Positions 20,976 to 33,000 of a stretch of DNA of 64,000 bases are shown here, one piece after another. This DNA comes from Brachionus plicatilis (taxonomy: Eukaryota > Rotifera > Eurotatoria > Ploima > Brachionidae), in contig QEOQ01000670.1 in assembly GCA_010279815.1 (NCBI GenBank), positions 1,045,734-1,109,733 on the forward strand, in the 5' to 3' direction. The stretch's first letter is position 1. Each line of letters opens with the position of its first letter. A program made the position numbers and the translations under genes. The notes under the pieces were generated by a model. It was given only the letters and a program-made list of their open reading frames with translations. It was not told the DNA's origin and did no database searches.

Positions 20976-23900
20976 ATGGAGAACGAAACAAATAGTGATA
21001 ATCAAACAGAACAGGAACTTGCTAGTCTCAATCAATACATCCGAGAGAAAGAAGATCGTTTGCGCTTCAAACAAGATCTACGCCAAAAAAACCAAAATGT
21101 AGAGGGCGCACGGTTGGACGATGCGGTCCTCAAGAGGCTGGACTCGTCAATCAAAAAAGTGACATCATTTATCAAAAAGCTAAAAACGTTGACCGAAAGC
21201 CAAAAGGACTCGTTGAACAAGGACATGAGCCAGTTGAATCTGAGCAAGTACTTGAGCGAAGTGGGTTGCGCGTTTCTCGAGGCCAAGCTCAAAATGAACG
21301 ACGTGCAATGCGCGCTCATCCTCTGCTCCCAAATGCACCGGTCCTATGCCGACTTTTCGAACATTTTTTTCGAACAATGGCAAAAAGTTCTCAACCTGAA
21401 AAAAGATGGCAAAATTCAAAACCCAAGCAAGCTCAGAGTGGACCTGAGATTTTTTGCCGATCTAATCTCAATAGGCGTCTTGCCCGAAAAAGAGTCTCTG
21501 TCCCTACTGGGCAACCAATTGACCATACTGACCACATGCGACAAAGAACACTCGCACATCTCCATTGTGTCCAGCTTTTGCAAGCACTGCGGCGAGGACT
21601 TTGCCGACTTGGTGCCGCTCAAATACGAAAAAATGTCGCTAAAGCACAACATTCAAATACCTCGCAGCACCATCTACTCGAACGACAGACAAAAGGCTGT
21701 CAAGTGTCTGTTCAAAGAGTACTTTATGGCAGTGAGCAAACACTTGGTCACTGAGCACAAAGAAATGCAGCGGATCGAGGCGCAGAACATGCGCATCTAT
21801 CAGACAAAAGGCGAGCTGCACTCGGACAAAAAAGAAAAGTACGAACAAGCGTTTAGCGCTTACAGAAAACTGAGCGAAAATAGTGAAGTGTTGGCGGACT
21901 TGTTGGCCGAACAAATGCCCCATTTGCCCAACGATCAAAATAGCAAAAAAGAAGACGGCATGCTCAATATAGACGTGTACACGCCGACCAAAGGCGAAGA
22001 CTTCGATGCCAACTCCAGTCCTTGGGAGGACGAAGAGACTCGACAATTCTACGAGTCACTGCCTCACATCAAGTCACTCATACCTGAAATATTGTACAAA
22101 GAGTCGGCGGTGGCGGCGGCCACTGCTGCCAAGAGTGCGCCAGAGGCCAAGTCGGACAATGAGTCTGGTGCTCAAATGGGTGCTCAAATGGGTGGTCAAA
22201 TGGGTGGTCAAATGGGTGGTCAAATGGGTGGTCAAATGGGTGGTCAAATGGGTGGTCAAATGAGTGGAAGTGAGAGTGGGAGTGGGGCGGTGGACATGTC
22301 TGTTGAAATAGAGAAAATAGAAAAAGAAATTGAAGAGCTAGAGAATGAGCGAGGAGTGGCGAGTGGTGACGAAGAAGTGAGTGGTGGTGGTGGTGGTGGT
22401 GGTGAGTTTGGACAAGATGAGGAACAGGACGAAGCGAACAAAGAAAGTCAAGTGCAAGAGAAGAGCGTGTCGAGTGCGAACATGAAAGCTCTGATGGACT
22501 CGTTCATAAACCAGCTGCCCAATTGTGTGAGCCGAGAGCTGATTGACAAAGCGGCCAAAGACTACTGCATGAATTTGAACAGCAAAGTGAACCGCAAACG
22601 ATTGACTCGCGCTCTCTTCGAAGTGCAACGCACCAGGCTCGATTTGTTGCCGTTTTATGCGCGCTTCGTGGCCGCACTCAACCCGCTCATGGCCGAAATA
22701 GCCACCGACTTGGCCACTCTGCTCCTCAACGACTTTCGCTACCAGGTCAGAAAAAAAGACCAAATAAACATCGAGTCAAAGATCAAGGTGTCGCGCTACA
22801 TTGGCGAATTGGTCAAGTTCAACATGTTGCCAAAGGCCGAGGCGCTCAATTGTCTCAAAACGCTGTTGGCCGACTTTCGCCATCACAACATCGAAATGTT
22901 CTGCAATTTGGTGGAGGTGTGCGGTCGATTTTTGTACCGCAATGCCGAAACCCACATCAAAATGAATTTGCTGCTGGAGATTTTGATGCGAAAAAAACAA
23001 GCGGCCATGTCCATGGACAGCCGATACACGATCATGATCGAGAACGCCTTCTACTACTGCAATCCGCCCGACAACAAACAGGTGGAAAAAAAAGCGCCGT
23101 GTCCACTGCACGAGTACGTGAAGAAAATTCTCTACAAAGAATTGAACAAGCTGTGTGTGGAACGGGTTCTGCGTCAAATGAGAAAATTGGACTGGCACGA
23201 CCAACATGTGAAATCGATGGCCATCCAATGTTTGACCAGTGCCTCCAATGTCAGATACAATTCCATTCATTGTTTGGCCAATTTGGTCTCGGGTCTTGCC
23301 CTCTACTACGAAGACATCGGCATTCAGATTGTCGACGCTGTCATCGAGGACATTCGTCTCGGCCTCGAGATCAACTTGGCCAAGTTCAATCAGCGCCGCG
23401 TCTCAATGGTCAAGTACTTGGCCGAGTTGTACAATTATCGAATGGTAGAGTCATCCATTATATTCAAAACATTGTACACGCTGATCACATTCGGCGTCTC
23501 CTACGATCTCAACGAGCTCATAGCAAACGCGGACACTTGCGCCGATCCGCTCGACAACTACTTTCGAATAAGACTTGTGTGCACCCTGCTGGACACATGT
23601 GGCCAATACTTTGACCGAGGCTCGACCAAAAAAAAACTCGACTGCTATCTAATCTACTTTCAACGCTACTACATGTTCAAAAAAGAGTTCGGCCAGAGTG
23701 TGGACATTGCGCGACCCTACGACCGATTCGACATCGAGTTTGTCTTCACCGACATTATTAGCTCGCTCAGGCCCGAGTTCAAATTCGCCAACACCTACGA
23801 ACAAGCGTGTGAACAAGTGAGCAAAATGGAAGGCGAAATCAGAGACTCGTTGCTCAAAAGCAATCCAAATTTGGTCTATCAGTATCAGCTGGGAGCGAAT

Positions 23901-24803
23901 CCGAGCGATTCGTTGACAACTATCAGCGAAGATGTGGCCGCCGAACAATCTGACGAAGATGGTGATGGTCACAATGAGGATGACGCTAATGGTGCTGGTG
24001 GTGGTGATCATGACGATGATGATGATGATGGTGATGACAATGAGCAGGAGTTTAGAAGTGGCGAGCGAAACGACAACGCTGACGACGACGGAGAGGAGTA
24101 TGCGGCCGAGAACGACGAGCCAAACAGACATGATAGTTTAAATGGTTCGGCGAGCGATGCCGACGATGCAGGCACGATCAGAATTGTGCAGGCCAAAAAA
24201 GAGACTGTGTGCAAAGAAGACGACGAGTTTCTGAAAGCGTTCGAATCGATGGTCACCGAAACGATTGCTCAGCGCACAAAAGAAACCATCAAAATGCCCA
24301 CTGTTGACATATCGGTGCCAATGTGTGCTCGCAAGCCAAAGACTGCACAAGTCCAAGAGGTTAACGAGCTGTCCGGTTTGTCCATGCTCAAAGAAAAACA
24401 GCCGAGTGGTAAAGAGGCAAGCACAGACACAGGCAAAGAGACAGGCACTGAGGCAAGAAAAGAAGCGTTCAATTTTGTTCTAATGTTAAAGAAAGGTAAC
24501 AAGACTCAGTATCAAAATATGCAGGTGCCAGTGACCAGTGAATTTGCCACACAGTTCAAGGCCAAAGAACAGCTGGAAAAGGCAGAAAAAGAAAAGCTCA
24601 AACAATTGACATTGAACATAAACGATCGCATTGAACAAGAGGAATTCCAAGAAATGGTTCAACAGCAAAGTACTCAGAAACAATCGATGCTTGGCAACAC
24701 GAATCGAGATCGATTTAAGTACAATCATCCGAAAGGTGCGCCTGATGCCGATCAAATATTTGGCACTAGTAGTCAGCGCACTTATCGTGGTTACACTAAA
24801 TAG
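20976..24803 (+). CDS. UPF2: Regulator of nonsense transcripts 2 (UPF2), intronless, 1275 residues
   Basis: UPF2 is the scaffold of nonsense-mediated mRNA decay, linking UPF1 to the UPF3/exon-junction complex in the cytoplasm. Three MIF4G (HEAT-like) regions are visible at about residues 45-300, 500-700 and 710-945. The C-terminal UPF1-binding region (about 1078-1275) is well conserved: DDEFLKAFESMV, MPTVDISVPM, FNFVLMLKKGNKTQYQ, LTLNINDRIEQEEFQEM and the end YNHPKGAPDADQIFG. Length matches the family (about 1270 in human). The linker between the first two MIF4G regions carries a tandem GGQM repeat (22165-22263) and a Gly run. An Asp/Glu-rich segment (about 990-1045) precedes the UPF1-binding part, as in other UPF2 proteins. 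Unlike the split genes around it the whole frame is one exon and is visibly richer in G+C. Start: first ATG, preceded by stops in all frames. Confidence 0.97.
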   Translation: MENETNSDNQTEQELASLNQYIREKEDRLRFKQDLRQKNQNVEGARLDDAVLKRLDSSIKKVTSFIKKLKTLTESQKDSLNKDMSQLNLSKYLSEVGCAFLEAKLKMNDVQCALILCSQMHRSYADFSNIFFEQWQKVLNLKKDGKIQNPSKLRVDLRFFADLISIGVLPEKESLSLLGNQLTILTTCDKEHSHISIVSSFCKHCGEDFADLVPLKYEKMSLKHNIQIPRSTIYSNDRQKAVKCLFKEYFMAVSKHLVTEHKEMQRIEAQNMRIYQTKGELHSDKKEKYEQAFSAYRKLSENSEVLADLLAEQMPHLPNDQNSKKEDGMLNIDVYTPTKGEDFDANSSPWEDEETRQFYESLPHIKSLIPEILYKESAVAAATAAKSAPEAKSDNESGAQMGAQMGGQMGGQMGGQMGGQMGGQMGGQMSGSESGSGAVDMSVEIEKIEKEIEELENERGVASGDEEVSGGGGGGGEFGQDEEQDEANKESQVQEKSVSSANMKALMDSFINQLPNCVSRELIDKAAKDYCMNLNSKVNRKRLTRALFEVQRTRLDLLPFYARFVAALNPLMAEIATDLATLLLNDFRYQVRKKDQINIESKIKVSRYIGELVKFNMLPKAEALNCLKTLLADFRHHNIEMFCNLVEVCGRFLYRNAETHIKMNLLLEILMRKKQAAMSMDSRYTIMIENAFYYCNPPDNKQVEKKAPCPLHEYVKKILYKELNKLCVERVLRQMRKLDWHDQHVKSMAIQCLTSASNVRYNSIHCLANLVSGLALYYEDIGIQIVDAVIEDIRLGLEINLAKFNQRRVSMVKYLAELYNYRMVESSIIFKTLYTLITFGVSYDLNELIANADTCADPLDNYFRIRLVCTLLDTCGQYFDRGSTKKKLDCYLIYFQRYYMFKKEFGQSVDIARPYDRFDIEFVFTDIISSLRPEFKFANTYEQACEQVSKMEGEIRDSLLKSNPNLVYQYQLGANPSDSLTTISEDVAAEQSDEDGDGHNEDDANGAGGGDHDDDDDDGDDNEQEFRSGERNDNADDDGEEYAAENDEPNRHDSLNGSASDADDAGTIRIVQAKKETVCKEDDEFLKAFESMVTETIAQRTKETIKMPTVDISVPMCARKPKTAQVQEVNELSGLSMLKEKQPSGKEASTDTGKETGTEARKEAFNFVLMLKKGNKTQYQNMQVPVTSEFATQFKAKEQLEKAEKEKLKQLTLNINDRIEQEEFQEMVQQQSTQKQSMLGNTNRDRFKYNHPKGAPDADQIFGTSSQRTYRGYTK
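22165..22263 (+). repeat. 12-bp coding minisatellite in UPF2
   Basis: About eight head-to-tail copies of a 12-base unit (GGTGGTCAAATG, the first two GGTGCTCAAATG) encode GAQM/GGQM repeats. The last six units are identical, which suggests recent slippage or conversion; copy number probably varies between individuals. It lies in a linker, so length change should be tolerated. Confidence 0.9.
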
Positions 24804-25138
24804 ACCGACCGATCTTGATTCAATTGCCAATCTGCTACTCAATGGCCAAAAGAAAAGTCAAACGAGCTCAGTTTATATTTTATTTTAGGAGGTGACTACA
24901 CACTTACTTTAATTAACTCCGAATATTTATTTGTCTAAATTCGGAATTGATTATCAAAACATATTTTTATTTTTTTTGTTCTATGTTCAAATAAAAAAAA
25001 TTAAATTATTAAATTTTTTTTTTTTTAATGTCTTTATTAGTTATTGATTAAGAGAAAAATAAGCTTTTTTTTTAGAAGATAAAACCAGACTTGTTTATAA
25101 GCCACAAGTCTTAAGTCAAGTCAAGTCAAGTCAAGTCA

Positions 25139-25260
25139 ATGATTTAATAAATCCATTATTGATCCCAGAAAAGTAGTTGCTTCCAAATTTCTGGCTGTTA
25201 ATCTTGACCTATGTGGTCTGTTAATGTAACCAGATTTAGATAAAAATTCCTTCAACTGGT
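25139..25260 (-). pseudogene. hAT transposase C-terminal dimerisation-domain remnant
   Basis: The minus strand reads EFLSKSGYINRPHRSRLTAR followed by NLEATTFLGSIMDLLNH and a stop. The pattern FSxxGxIxxxxRSRLxPxNLEALxFL is the conserved C-terminal hATC dimerisation motif of hAT transposases. Nothing upstream is recognisable, so it is a short fossil of an autonomous element that could once have mobilised the hAT-type MITE at 32255. Confidence 0.6.
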
Positions 25261-25369
25261 CCTGATAACTGGTCCGGATAAAACAGTTTAAGCTTTTGTT
25301 TAAATAAAAGAACTGCACAAAAACCATTAAATCTAACAGCTTTTTTCTACAATTTAATTTAATTTAATT

Positions 25370-25680
25370 TAATTTTTTCACGTAAATTTAAGAGATGTTA
25401 CGTATTTTTACCTATATTTTCATCAATAAGGATTTGTAATTTTACATGTTATAACGTAATCTAACACGAGATGGATTTTAATTTCTAGTTAAATCGTTTA
25501 AAAAATTTTTTGAATAAAAACATAATTTTTCTAAAAATGATTGGCAATTTGATTATTTGAAAATTTAAATTTGCTAAAAAAATTTGATAATGAACAATTT
25601 TTTCAAAATTTAAAATTAAAAAAAAAGTTTCTAAGAATTAATAACTTTTCATTACTAATAAGAATTGTTCGAATTCAAAT
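25370..25680. repeat. Dispersed repeat (CTAACACGAGATGG family), uninterrupted copy
   Basis: The block CACGTAAATTTAAGAGATGT through TCTAACACGAGATGG and CTAAAAATGATTGGCAATTT recurs at about 52708-53200 and 53400-53740 with few changes. I see neither coding sequence nor clear terminal repeats. This copy preserves the empty target site that is filled by a MITE at 52798. Confidence 0.65.
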
Positions 25681-27074
25681 CGATAAATTTTTCTATTTTT
25701 CTACAATGATAAAATTTGACACTCAACTTAAATTTAAAAAAAAATAAAGTGAATCTTTTAAAACTATTTAGATAAGAATTTTAAATTTTAATTTAGTTGT
25801 TTTTTATAAAATGATTAAAAAAAATGATGAATCAAAATATTGATCAAATTTTAAAATTCTGAAAATATATTAGATATACAATTAAGATGTACTTAAAGTT
25901 TTGAAAATTTTAGATGCCTTCAAAATTTTAAAAAATATTTATTCATAAATTTTTTTCATTTACAGTGAATTTTTTGAAAATAAATGAGTTCATATTTATT
26001 TTGGTTTCAATCATACAGTAAATGATTCAGTCCTTCCTCTTAATTTAATCAATGATTTGAAGTAAGCTGAAGAAAAAATACTAAGAAAAAGAGAAAATAG
26101 AAAGCGAAGATTCATAATGAGGAATGTTTCAAAAAAGAGTAATTTATAAAAGGAAATGTTTAATTTTAGGAGATTTTGAAATTTAATAATTAATCAGCTT
26201 GGTCTTCAATTTATTTAACAATAAAAACAAAACAATATTTCTGGTGGATTCAAAAAACCCTTTTGAGCCTTATCGTAAAAATTTTTATTTTTTACAGAAA
26301 ATTAAAAAATATTAATAATGAAATTTTCTAAATTTTAGATTTGAGGGAAAGAAAAAATTGTGAAAAAATATAAAATATATTGAGCAAAGATCAAAAGAAG
26401 TATCAAAAATGGGTCAAAAAACCTCTCTAGGCTCTTAGTGTTAACAATTTTATTTGGCAAGTTATCTCAAGATTTATCGAATTGAAATAAGCTTAAACTG
26501 AAACTTGAAAAATTAAATCGAAATTAACTGAATGAATGTTAATTTATATCTGAAAACTTCTCTAATTTTATCAAATACATGCATCAAAATTATTTTTTTT
26601 TTAAATAGTAAAATTTTTATATTTTTTTGTTATATAAAAAAAATCGGGAAGCAAAGTTTTTTGTGCGAGTAACTTTTTTACCAAAAAATTAGAATTATTA
26701 TAAAATTAATATTGAAATCATGATTGAGTCGAATAGTTGAAAAAATCTAGCATTGTTTTGTTTATGAAAAAATTAATTCTTTTAAATTTTAACTTTTTGT
26801 ATGCTTTTTTTTTCTTTTAAGTTTTTGACTTTTTTTATTTAGTTTGACAGAGTAAAATTTGTAAAAAGTGAAGTTTCATTTGAAAATTCTATTTTATTAT
26901 TTTCAAATTTAGATTATTACATGTTAAGATTTTATTAGAAATTCATTTCAAATTGCGAAAATTATTTTCAAATCTCGCAATATAAATTTTCAATACACTC
27001 TCATTGTAAGACTAGATAACTCATCAAGGCTGCTTCGTACCTCGTAAATATTTTTTTTTTAAAATAAATTTAAA

Positions 27075-30000
27075 ATGGAAGGACAGTCAATACAAAATTC
27101 AGTTGAGTATAGTCATCAGACATTTCAAGTATGGATCGATCATTTGGTCGATCCAAATATATCAGAGGACCAGAAACTCAAGTCAGTTCAAGATTTAAGT
27201 CTAAATTTGGAACTGATGCAAACTTTGCCAACCTATAGTCAATTGATTGAGGACGCTATGCAAAAGATTGTGCGACTTTTGACTGAAACCGAGCCGCAAT
27301 TTTTGCTCGAATCATCAGTTCATCAATTGAGAAAAAAAACCTTGGAAATTCTTCAACGAACTCATCCGTTTCTTAGTCTAACACAATTCGATAAGCGTCT
27401 TGTTCTAATTAGACAAGTGCTTACGGTCATTAATCAACTGCTTGAGAAAGAAAACGAAGAGAATGTAATTCTGTGTCTGAAGATAATTATTGAATTTTAT
27501 AAAAATCTTAAAAATGGTGTGCCTTTGAGCGAAGTGCAGCAATATTTTAAATTTGTCAAAGGCATGTACCAGGATCTGGCCAAAAATGTCAACCTAGTAT
27601 TTCAGTACAAATCATTGATCAAAGTAAATGATCTAAACGAACTAAATGTCACACAAATATTGAACGAATCGTTTAGCTCTTTTCAAATTCAGACCGAAAA
27701 AGCCAACCAAAAAGAAAATCAATCGTATCATCTTATACCCAAAGGCACCAAGAGTCTCAGAGTGTTGGCCGAACTGCCCTTGAATACTGTCACCATGTAT
27801 CAAAATCACAAATCTAATTTATCCCAAGACATAAGCGATCTGCTAGTTCTGATTTCGAATGTAATTGTGCTCAAGCCGACAGAAGAGCAGCGCAATAATG
27901 CCGAATTAAAAGAGGTCATTGCTGATTTTGTGACCGCCCAAGTGCGTGCTTTGTCTTTTATTGCCTACTTCAAGAATCATCAAGACTATTTGAAAAACAA
28001 CGCTGATTTGTTTGTCAAAGGAATACTTGATCTATTCAAAACGTGTCCTGCCGAATTGGTCAGTGTACGAAAAGATTTGCTCGCAATTTCGCGACACATT
28101 ATAAGCGAAAACAAGATGAGTATGAGTTTTGATTGAAAAATGAAAAAGAAAATTTTTATTTTTTTTTTTTTTTTTTTAAGAATTTCTGCCTCATCTGAGC
28201 GAATTGTTCGACGAAAATTTGTTCTGTTCAAATGGCTATGCAGCGTCCGAATCACTTAAATCAAGTGCTTGTTCGGTTTTAACTGATTTGGTTCATCACA
28301 TACGAAAAGAACTGTCAAGCCAAGACTTGTGCAAAGCAATACAGTATTTTCTAAAAGGCATTCACGATCCTTTGCTCAATTCGAATTTGCAGCAAATGTG
28401 CTATCGAGTTCTTATTAGCTTAACTGAAACAATACGAACAAAAGAAAATGTAATTTTTTGTGTTTTATTTTATTTTGGGTTTTGTGAAGTTCAGTACAGA
28501 ACAGAGTTGTTAAAAAGTCCCAAAAAAAGTCAAAGTCATTAACAAAAAATCCAAAGTCCGAACTTTAAATTTTTTTTTTTTTAAATTTAAGGGCTCTTTG
28601 CTCGGACTTTTGAAAAAAAAAGTCCGGACTTGGTGTGACATAGTGTTAAAAAAATTAAATTACTTTTTTTCTAAAATTTTAAAATTAATTCCGTGAATGC
28701 AGAATGGTGCAACATTTTAATTGCATCAACTGAAAAAGTCTGCTAATGATGTGCAAAATCTCTGCAAAATGCACTTCGCTTGATTATATTGAAATTTAAT
28801 TTCTGCTAAACTTTGCAAATTTAGCAGACTTTGATATTTGATGCAACATTGAATGTTGCACTATTTTGCATTTACAGAATTAAGTTTAAACTTTTAGAAA
28901 AAAAGTTATTCTATTTTTTTGTCACATTTTTTTCTGCTCTTTTTATAATTTTGTACGGGGTTGTGAAGTTCGTTTCAATTCGATCATTTCAATTCGATCA
29001 TTTCAATTCAGATAAACTTGAATAACTTTTTTACTAAAAGAGATAATTTAGTTTCTATAAAATGCTTAACTATAAGCGAACTTGCTTAATGCAGTAAAAT
29101 AAGTCTGCAAAAATACTCGGCAATTTTATGCAACTTGCACGCCATTGAAAAATAATTCAAATCAATTGTTCACTTACTTTGCAGAGTTTTTGCAGACATA
29201 TATTTTCGGATTAAGCTAAGTTGCTTAAACATTAAGCATTTTGCAGAACAAAATTATTCTTTAAAATAAAAAAGTTATTCAAATTTTTCTGAATTCATTC
29301 CACATATTACTTAATGGTGTTTTTTTCTTACGAGATCTAGTCCTTTTTGTGGAATAAATTCAGTGAATGGTTAACTGATATGTGATTATCTCTCTGATTA
29401 TCAATCTTTTTTCTTTTTTTTTTTTATTACACTAAAATTAAACGAAAAAAAAAACTTGATATCGCTTTTCCAGTAATTTACAAAATTGTTCTTTTTTTAC
29501 TTTATTTTTCAAAAATTTTTAATGATTACTTTATTCATTTAAAAATTCTATTTTTTACTTATCTAATGGCAGAAGGAGTTTTATTACTCTGAGCCATTTC
29601 AAATTTAAATAAACAATTTAAAAAAAAAAAAATTTCTGAATTGAGATTAACTTCACAGCCCCATTTTGTACTGAATTTCACAAAACCTTTGTTTTATAAA
29701 TTTAAAAAAAAATTTTAATTTTTTTTAATTAAAGGCACGAGATTTTATACAAAAAATGCTTCAAGTTTTTGTTCTCAAACTCAAGTCGATTGCCAAGTTT
29801 CAATTGCCAGCATTGTTGTTGGCCCAAAATTGCGCATCGACTTCACCAACTTCACCAACTTCAAACAGCACCACAACTCCAGATGACAAATCAACTAGCG
29901 AACTAAAATCGATTTGTCAATTTGCCCAATGTCAATCGCCAGATGACAAAACCAAGTCGAAATTGGGACAAATGTCCGAGTTGGACATTCGTTCTACATT

Positions 30001-33000
30001 GCGTATTATAGTAATGACTAGCAGGTCGTTGACTCTCGTTTTGCTTGAGACCAAAAGTCCAAATCAAATCGATAATTTGCTTCAAAAAAATCTGCAGCCC
30101 ACAGAAATAAAAATTTATTCGAAACTTCTCAAATACGCTCTGCGAACACTTTTAATCTACACTCAAAACAAATCAAATACTCAAAAAGAAGAAAAGGAAA
30201 TTATTGAGACACTGGGTCTTATTTTTACTCATTTGAATCAGAGCAATCAAAAGCTTATATTTGAACAAAACATTGACTTGCTGATTAGTTTGACATTCAA
30301 TTACTCGAATTTGTCAATTTTGGCATCATACTTTTTGGCCACCTTGGCTACTTCGTGCACATTTTCGACTATTTTAATTGAAAATCTACTCGACAAACTC
30401 GATCTAATGGGCGATTCGAACACAGAACAATCCAACTTGTACCTAAAACTATTCAAGTTGGTGTTCGGATCGGTGTCAGTGTTTCCGACTGAAAACGAAA
30501 AAATGCTCAAACCTCATTTGCATTCAATAGTGACCAAATCGTTGGATTACGCACTCAAATCAAAAGAACCGCACAATTATTTTTTGCTTCTTAGAGCCCT
30601 ATTTCGGTCGATCGGCGGCGGAAATCACGATTTGTTGTATCAAGAATTTTTGCCGCTTCTTCCCATTTTACTTCAAAGCCTAAACGAACTGCAAACAGGT
30701 GTACACAAACAGCATTTGAAAGACTTGTTTGTCGAATTGTGTCTAACAGTTCCTGTTCGATTGAGCTCATTGCTGCCTTATTTGCCAATGCTAATGGATC
30801 CATTGGTGTCAGCTCTCAACGGGTCCACCACTCTTGTCAGCCAAGGTCTTAGAACATTAGAATTGTGTGTGGACAACTTGCAGCCAGACTTTCTCTACGA
30901 GCACATACAGCCTGTGAGACAAGATCTAATACACGGCCTGTGGAAACAATTGAGAAGTTCAAATGAAACAATTGCTTTGGCTGCCTATCGCGTTCTAGGC
31001 AAACTTGGTGGCAGCAATCGAAAAATGATTGTTCAAGCGCAGCAATTGACTTATGAAAAAAACGAATCGCCCGGCTACCGCATTCAAATTGAATTCACTG
31101 GATACGAGAGTCAATTGATAGATTTAGATATTGAGTCCACAATAAACACCTGTTTGTATTGTCTTAAATTAAACAGCACCAATTCCAGTGTTCAAGATTT
31201 GACATTCTACAAGCTTGAAGCGTTCAATTTTGTCTCAAGTTTTTTGCTAAGTTTGATTAAGGTGACAGCTCAAGACCAAAACGATTCATTCGATTTGTTT
31301 TGTAACTACAAGTAAATTAAAAATTCTTTTTTTTTTCTTTCTAAAATTTTTCCAATTTTATTTATTTTTTCTACCTTATTTAATTGAATTAACCTCCATT
31401 GTGGATAAGTAATTGTAGAAAAGAAAAATTCTAATTTTTCAAAATAAAAAAAAAGAAATTAAAGAATTAATAGAGGAGCTTGGATCAAAGTGAAAAGTCT
31501 CGTCCATTCTTTTCAATTCCAAGGTTAATCAACAGGCTAGTGCCCATGCCTCAAGAAACTGATTTACACTTCATTTATTTAAATTCATTAAAAATAAATT
31601 ATATTAAAAGAAAAAATCGACATAAAAATAATTCAATTTATATAAAAAAAGAAGTTATGGATTACATTGTTATTTGAACGAATTCAACAACAAGCTATTG
31701 AAGTTAAATAATTTAAATTTTGCAACTAAATCTATGTAAATCAAGTTAATGTTATTGAAAATTGAAAGCTTGAATTTTGAAAACTTCAACATTGATCTCT
31801 TGATCACAAAGCGATTTATTAATCTTGAATAAATAAACTCAAATGTTTTTTGACCAAATTTCGATTTGGCCATCGATTATATTAGATTATTGCAGTTTCT
31901 TAAATTATACTTCAAATTTCTTGAGTCATTTTTCTTAAGCTTCTCTGTTAAATTTAAAAAAGAGTTGTAATAAAAAAGACATTTGATAGAAAAAGTAAGC
32001 ATTCTTTCAAAAATTCTATGCTGAAATGAAAATAAAACATTTTTTTCCAAAACATTATTTATTTCATAAAAACTATTCACTTCAAGCTTTAAATTTAAAA
32101 ATTTTAAGATAGATATATAATAGCTTTTTGCTAATTTATAGAAAAATAGCATAAAAGCGTAGAGCAATAGTCAAAATAAAGTAAAATAAACGTCTTAAAA
32201 AATTGCACTTTTTCAGCAAGATAGAAAATTCTTTTGATAGAAATAATTTTCTGTTAGTGTTGGCCGGCGGCCAAAAATTTGGACCGCTGAGTTGGCCGGC
32301 CAAAACATAGACGGACGGCCACTTTGGCGGTCAGACAAAATCATCGGTAAAAAATTTCTGGGAAAAAGTTTTTGATGTTCTTTTAAGTTTTTAAATTTAA
32401 AGAAACGAAAAATTTTCAAATATTACATACAAATCTCTAAACTCTAATCTAGAAAAAAAATTCAAAAATTTAGCTTTTTCAAGAAAAATTATTTTTTTTT
32501 TTAAATATTTGAATTTTTCTATTAAAAAAAAATTTTGCCAATTTTCTTACTCTTAAGGAAATTTTTTTCGCTGATATGTCCGCCTTTATAACCGCCTAGA
32601 CGGACGGTTATAAAGGCGGACATATAAAAAATTTTTGGCCGCATCAATGGCCGTTTGTACGGTTCCCAACACTATTTTCTGTTTACTTTGATTGATAGAA
32701 TAGAGGCAAGTTTTGTAAAGCTAAGATCTTGGTCAATTATGAAGCCTAATAAACAGATTTCCCTTACAACTAAGATGTCAGTATTTCATCTTTAATAGTT
32801 CATTTAAAATATTTCTCAAGTGCTTAGAGCCAAAGTTACACAGCCAAAGTCTTATTGGTGAACTATCAAAAGAGAGAGAAATTAAAATAGAGAAAAACAA
32901 ATAGAGAAGGCAAAATATAGAGAATTTACATGATAGAAAAAAATTACAATAAAGAATGTAAATAATAGAGAACATAGAAAATAGAGAAGAGAAAAAAAAA

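Larger units (their letters stand above)
24804..27074. other. Intergenic region UPF2 / TRRAP
   Basis: Polyadenylation signals for UPF2 lie near 24989. An AAGTC pentamer tandem occurs at about 25112-25138, then a hAT transposase remnant (25139-25260, minus) and a dispersed repeat at about 25370-25680. From 25700 to 27000 the sequence is AT rich with no recognised feature. The less AT-rich bases at about 27000-27045 just before the TRRAP start are probably its 5' UTR. Confidence 0.55.
28478..29687. mobile_element. Three-level nest of MITEs in TRRAP intron 2
   Basis: The outer element has GGTTTTGTGAAGTTCAGTAC at its left end and GTACTGAATTTCACAAAACC at its right, the family seen at 7529-7891. 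It has received a short AGTCCGGACTT-containing insertion near 28503-28643 and, further right, the 28957-29662 element, which itself has an insertion. The nest accounts for almost all of the 1285-bp intron. No exact target duplication is visible for the outer element. Confidence 0.75.

Noticed and set aside
22006..22263. Overlapping frames with KWVVKWVV or THLTTHLT repeats within UPF2
   Set aside because: They are shadow translations of the 12-bp coding minisatellite in other frames; the UPF2 frame is clearly the real one.
25112..25138. AAGTC pentamer run as a telomeric or CRISPR-like array
   Set aside because: Only a handful of simple tandem units with no spacers; an ordinary microsatellite.
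31480..31677. Open frame in TRRAP intron 3 as a possible extra exon
   Set aside because: Joining exons 3 and 4 directly (31311 to 33477) keeps the frame and the spacing expected from other TRRAP proteins, leaving no room for it.
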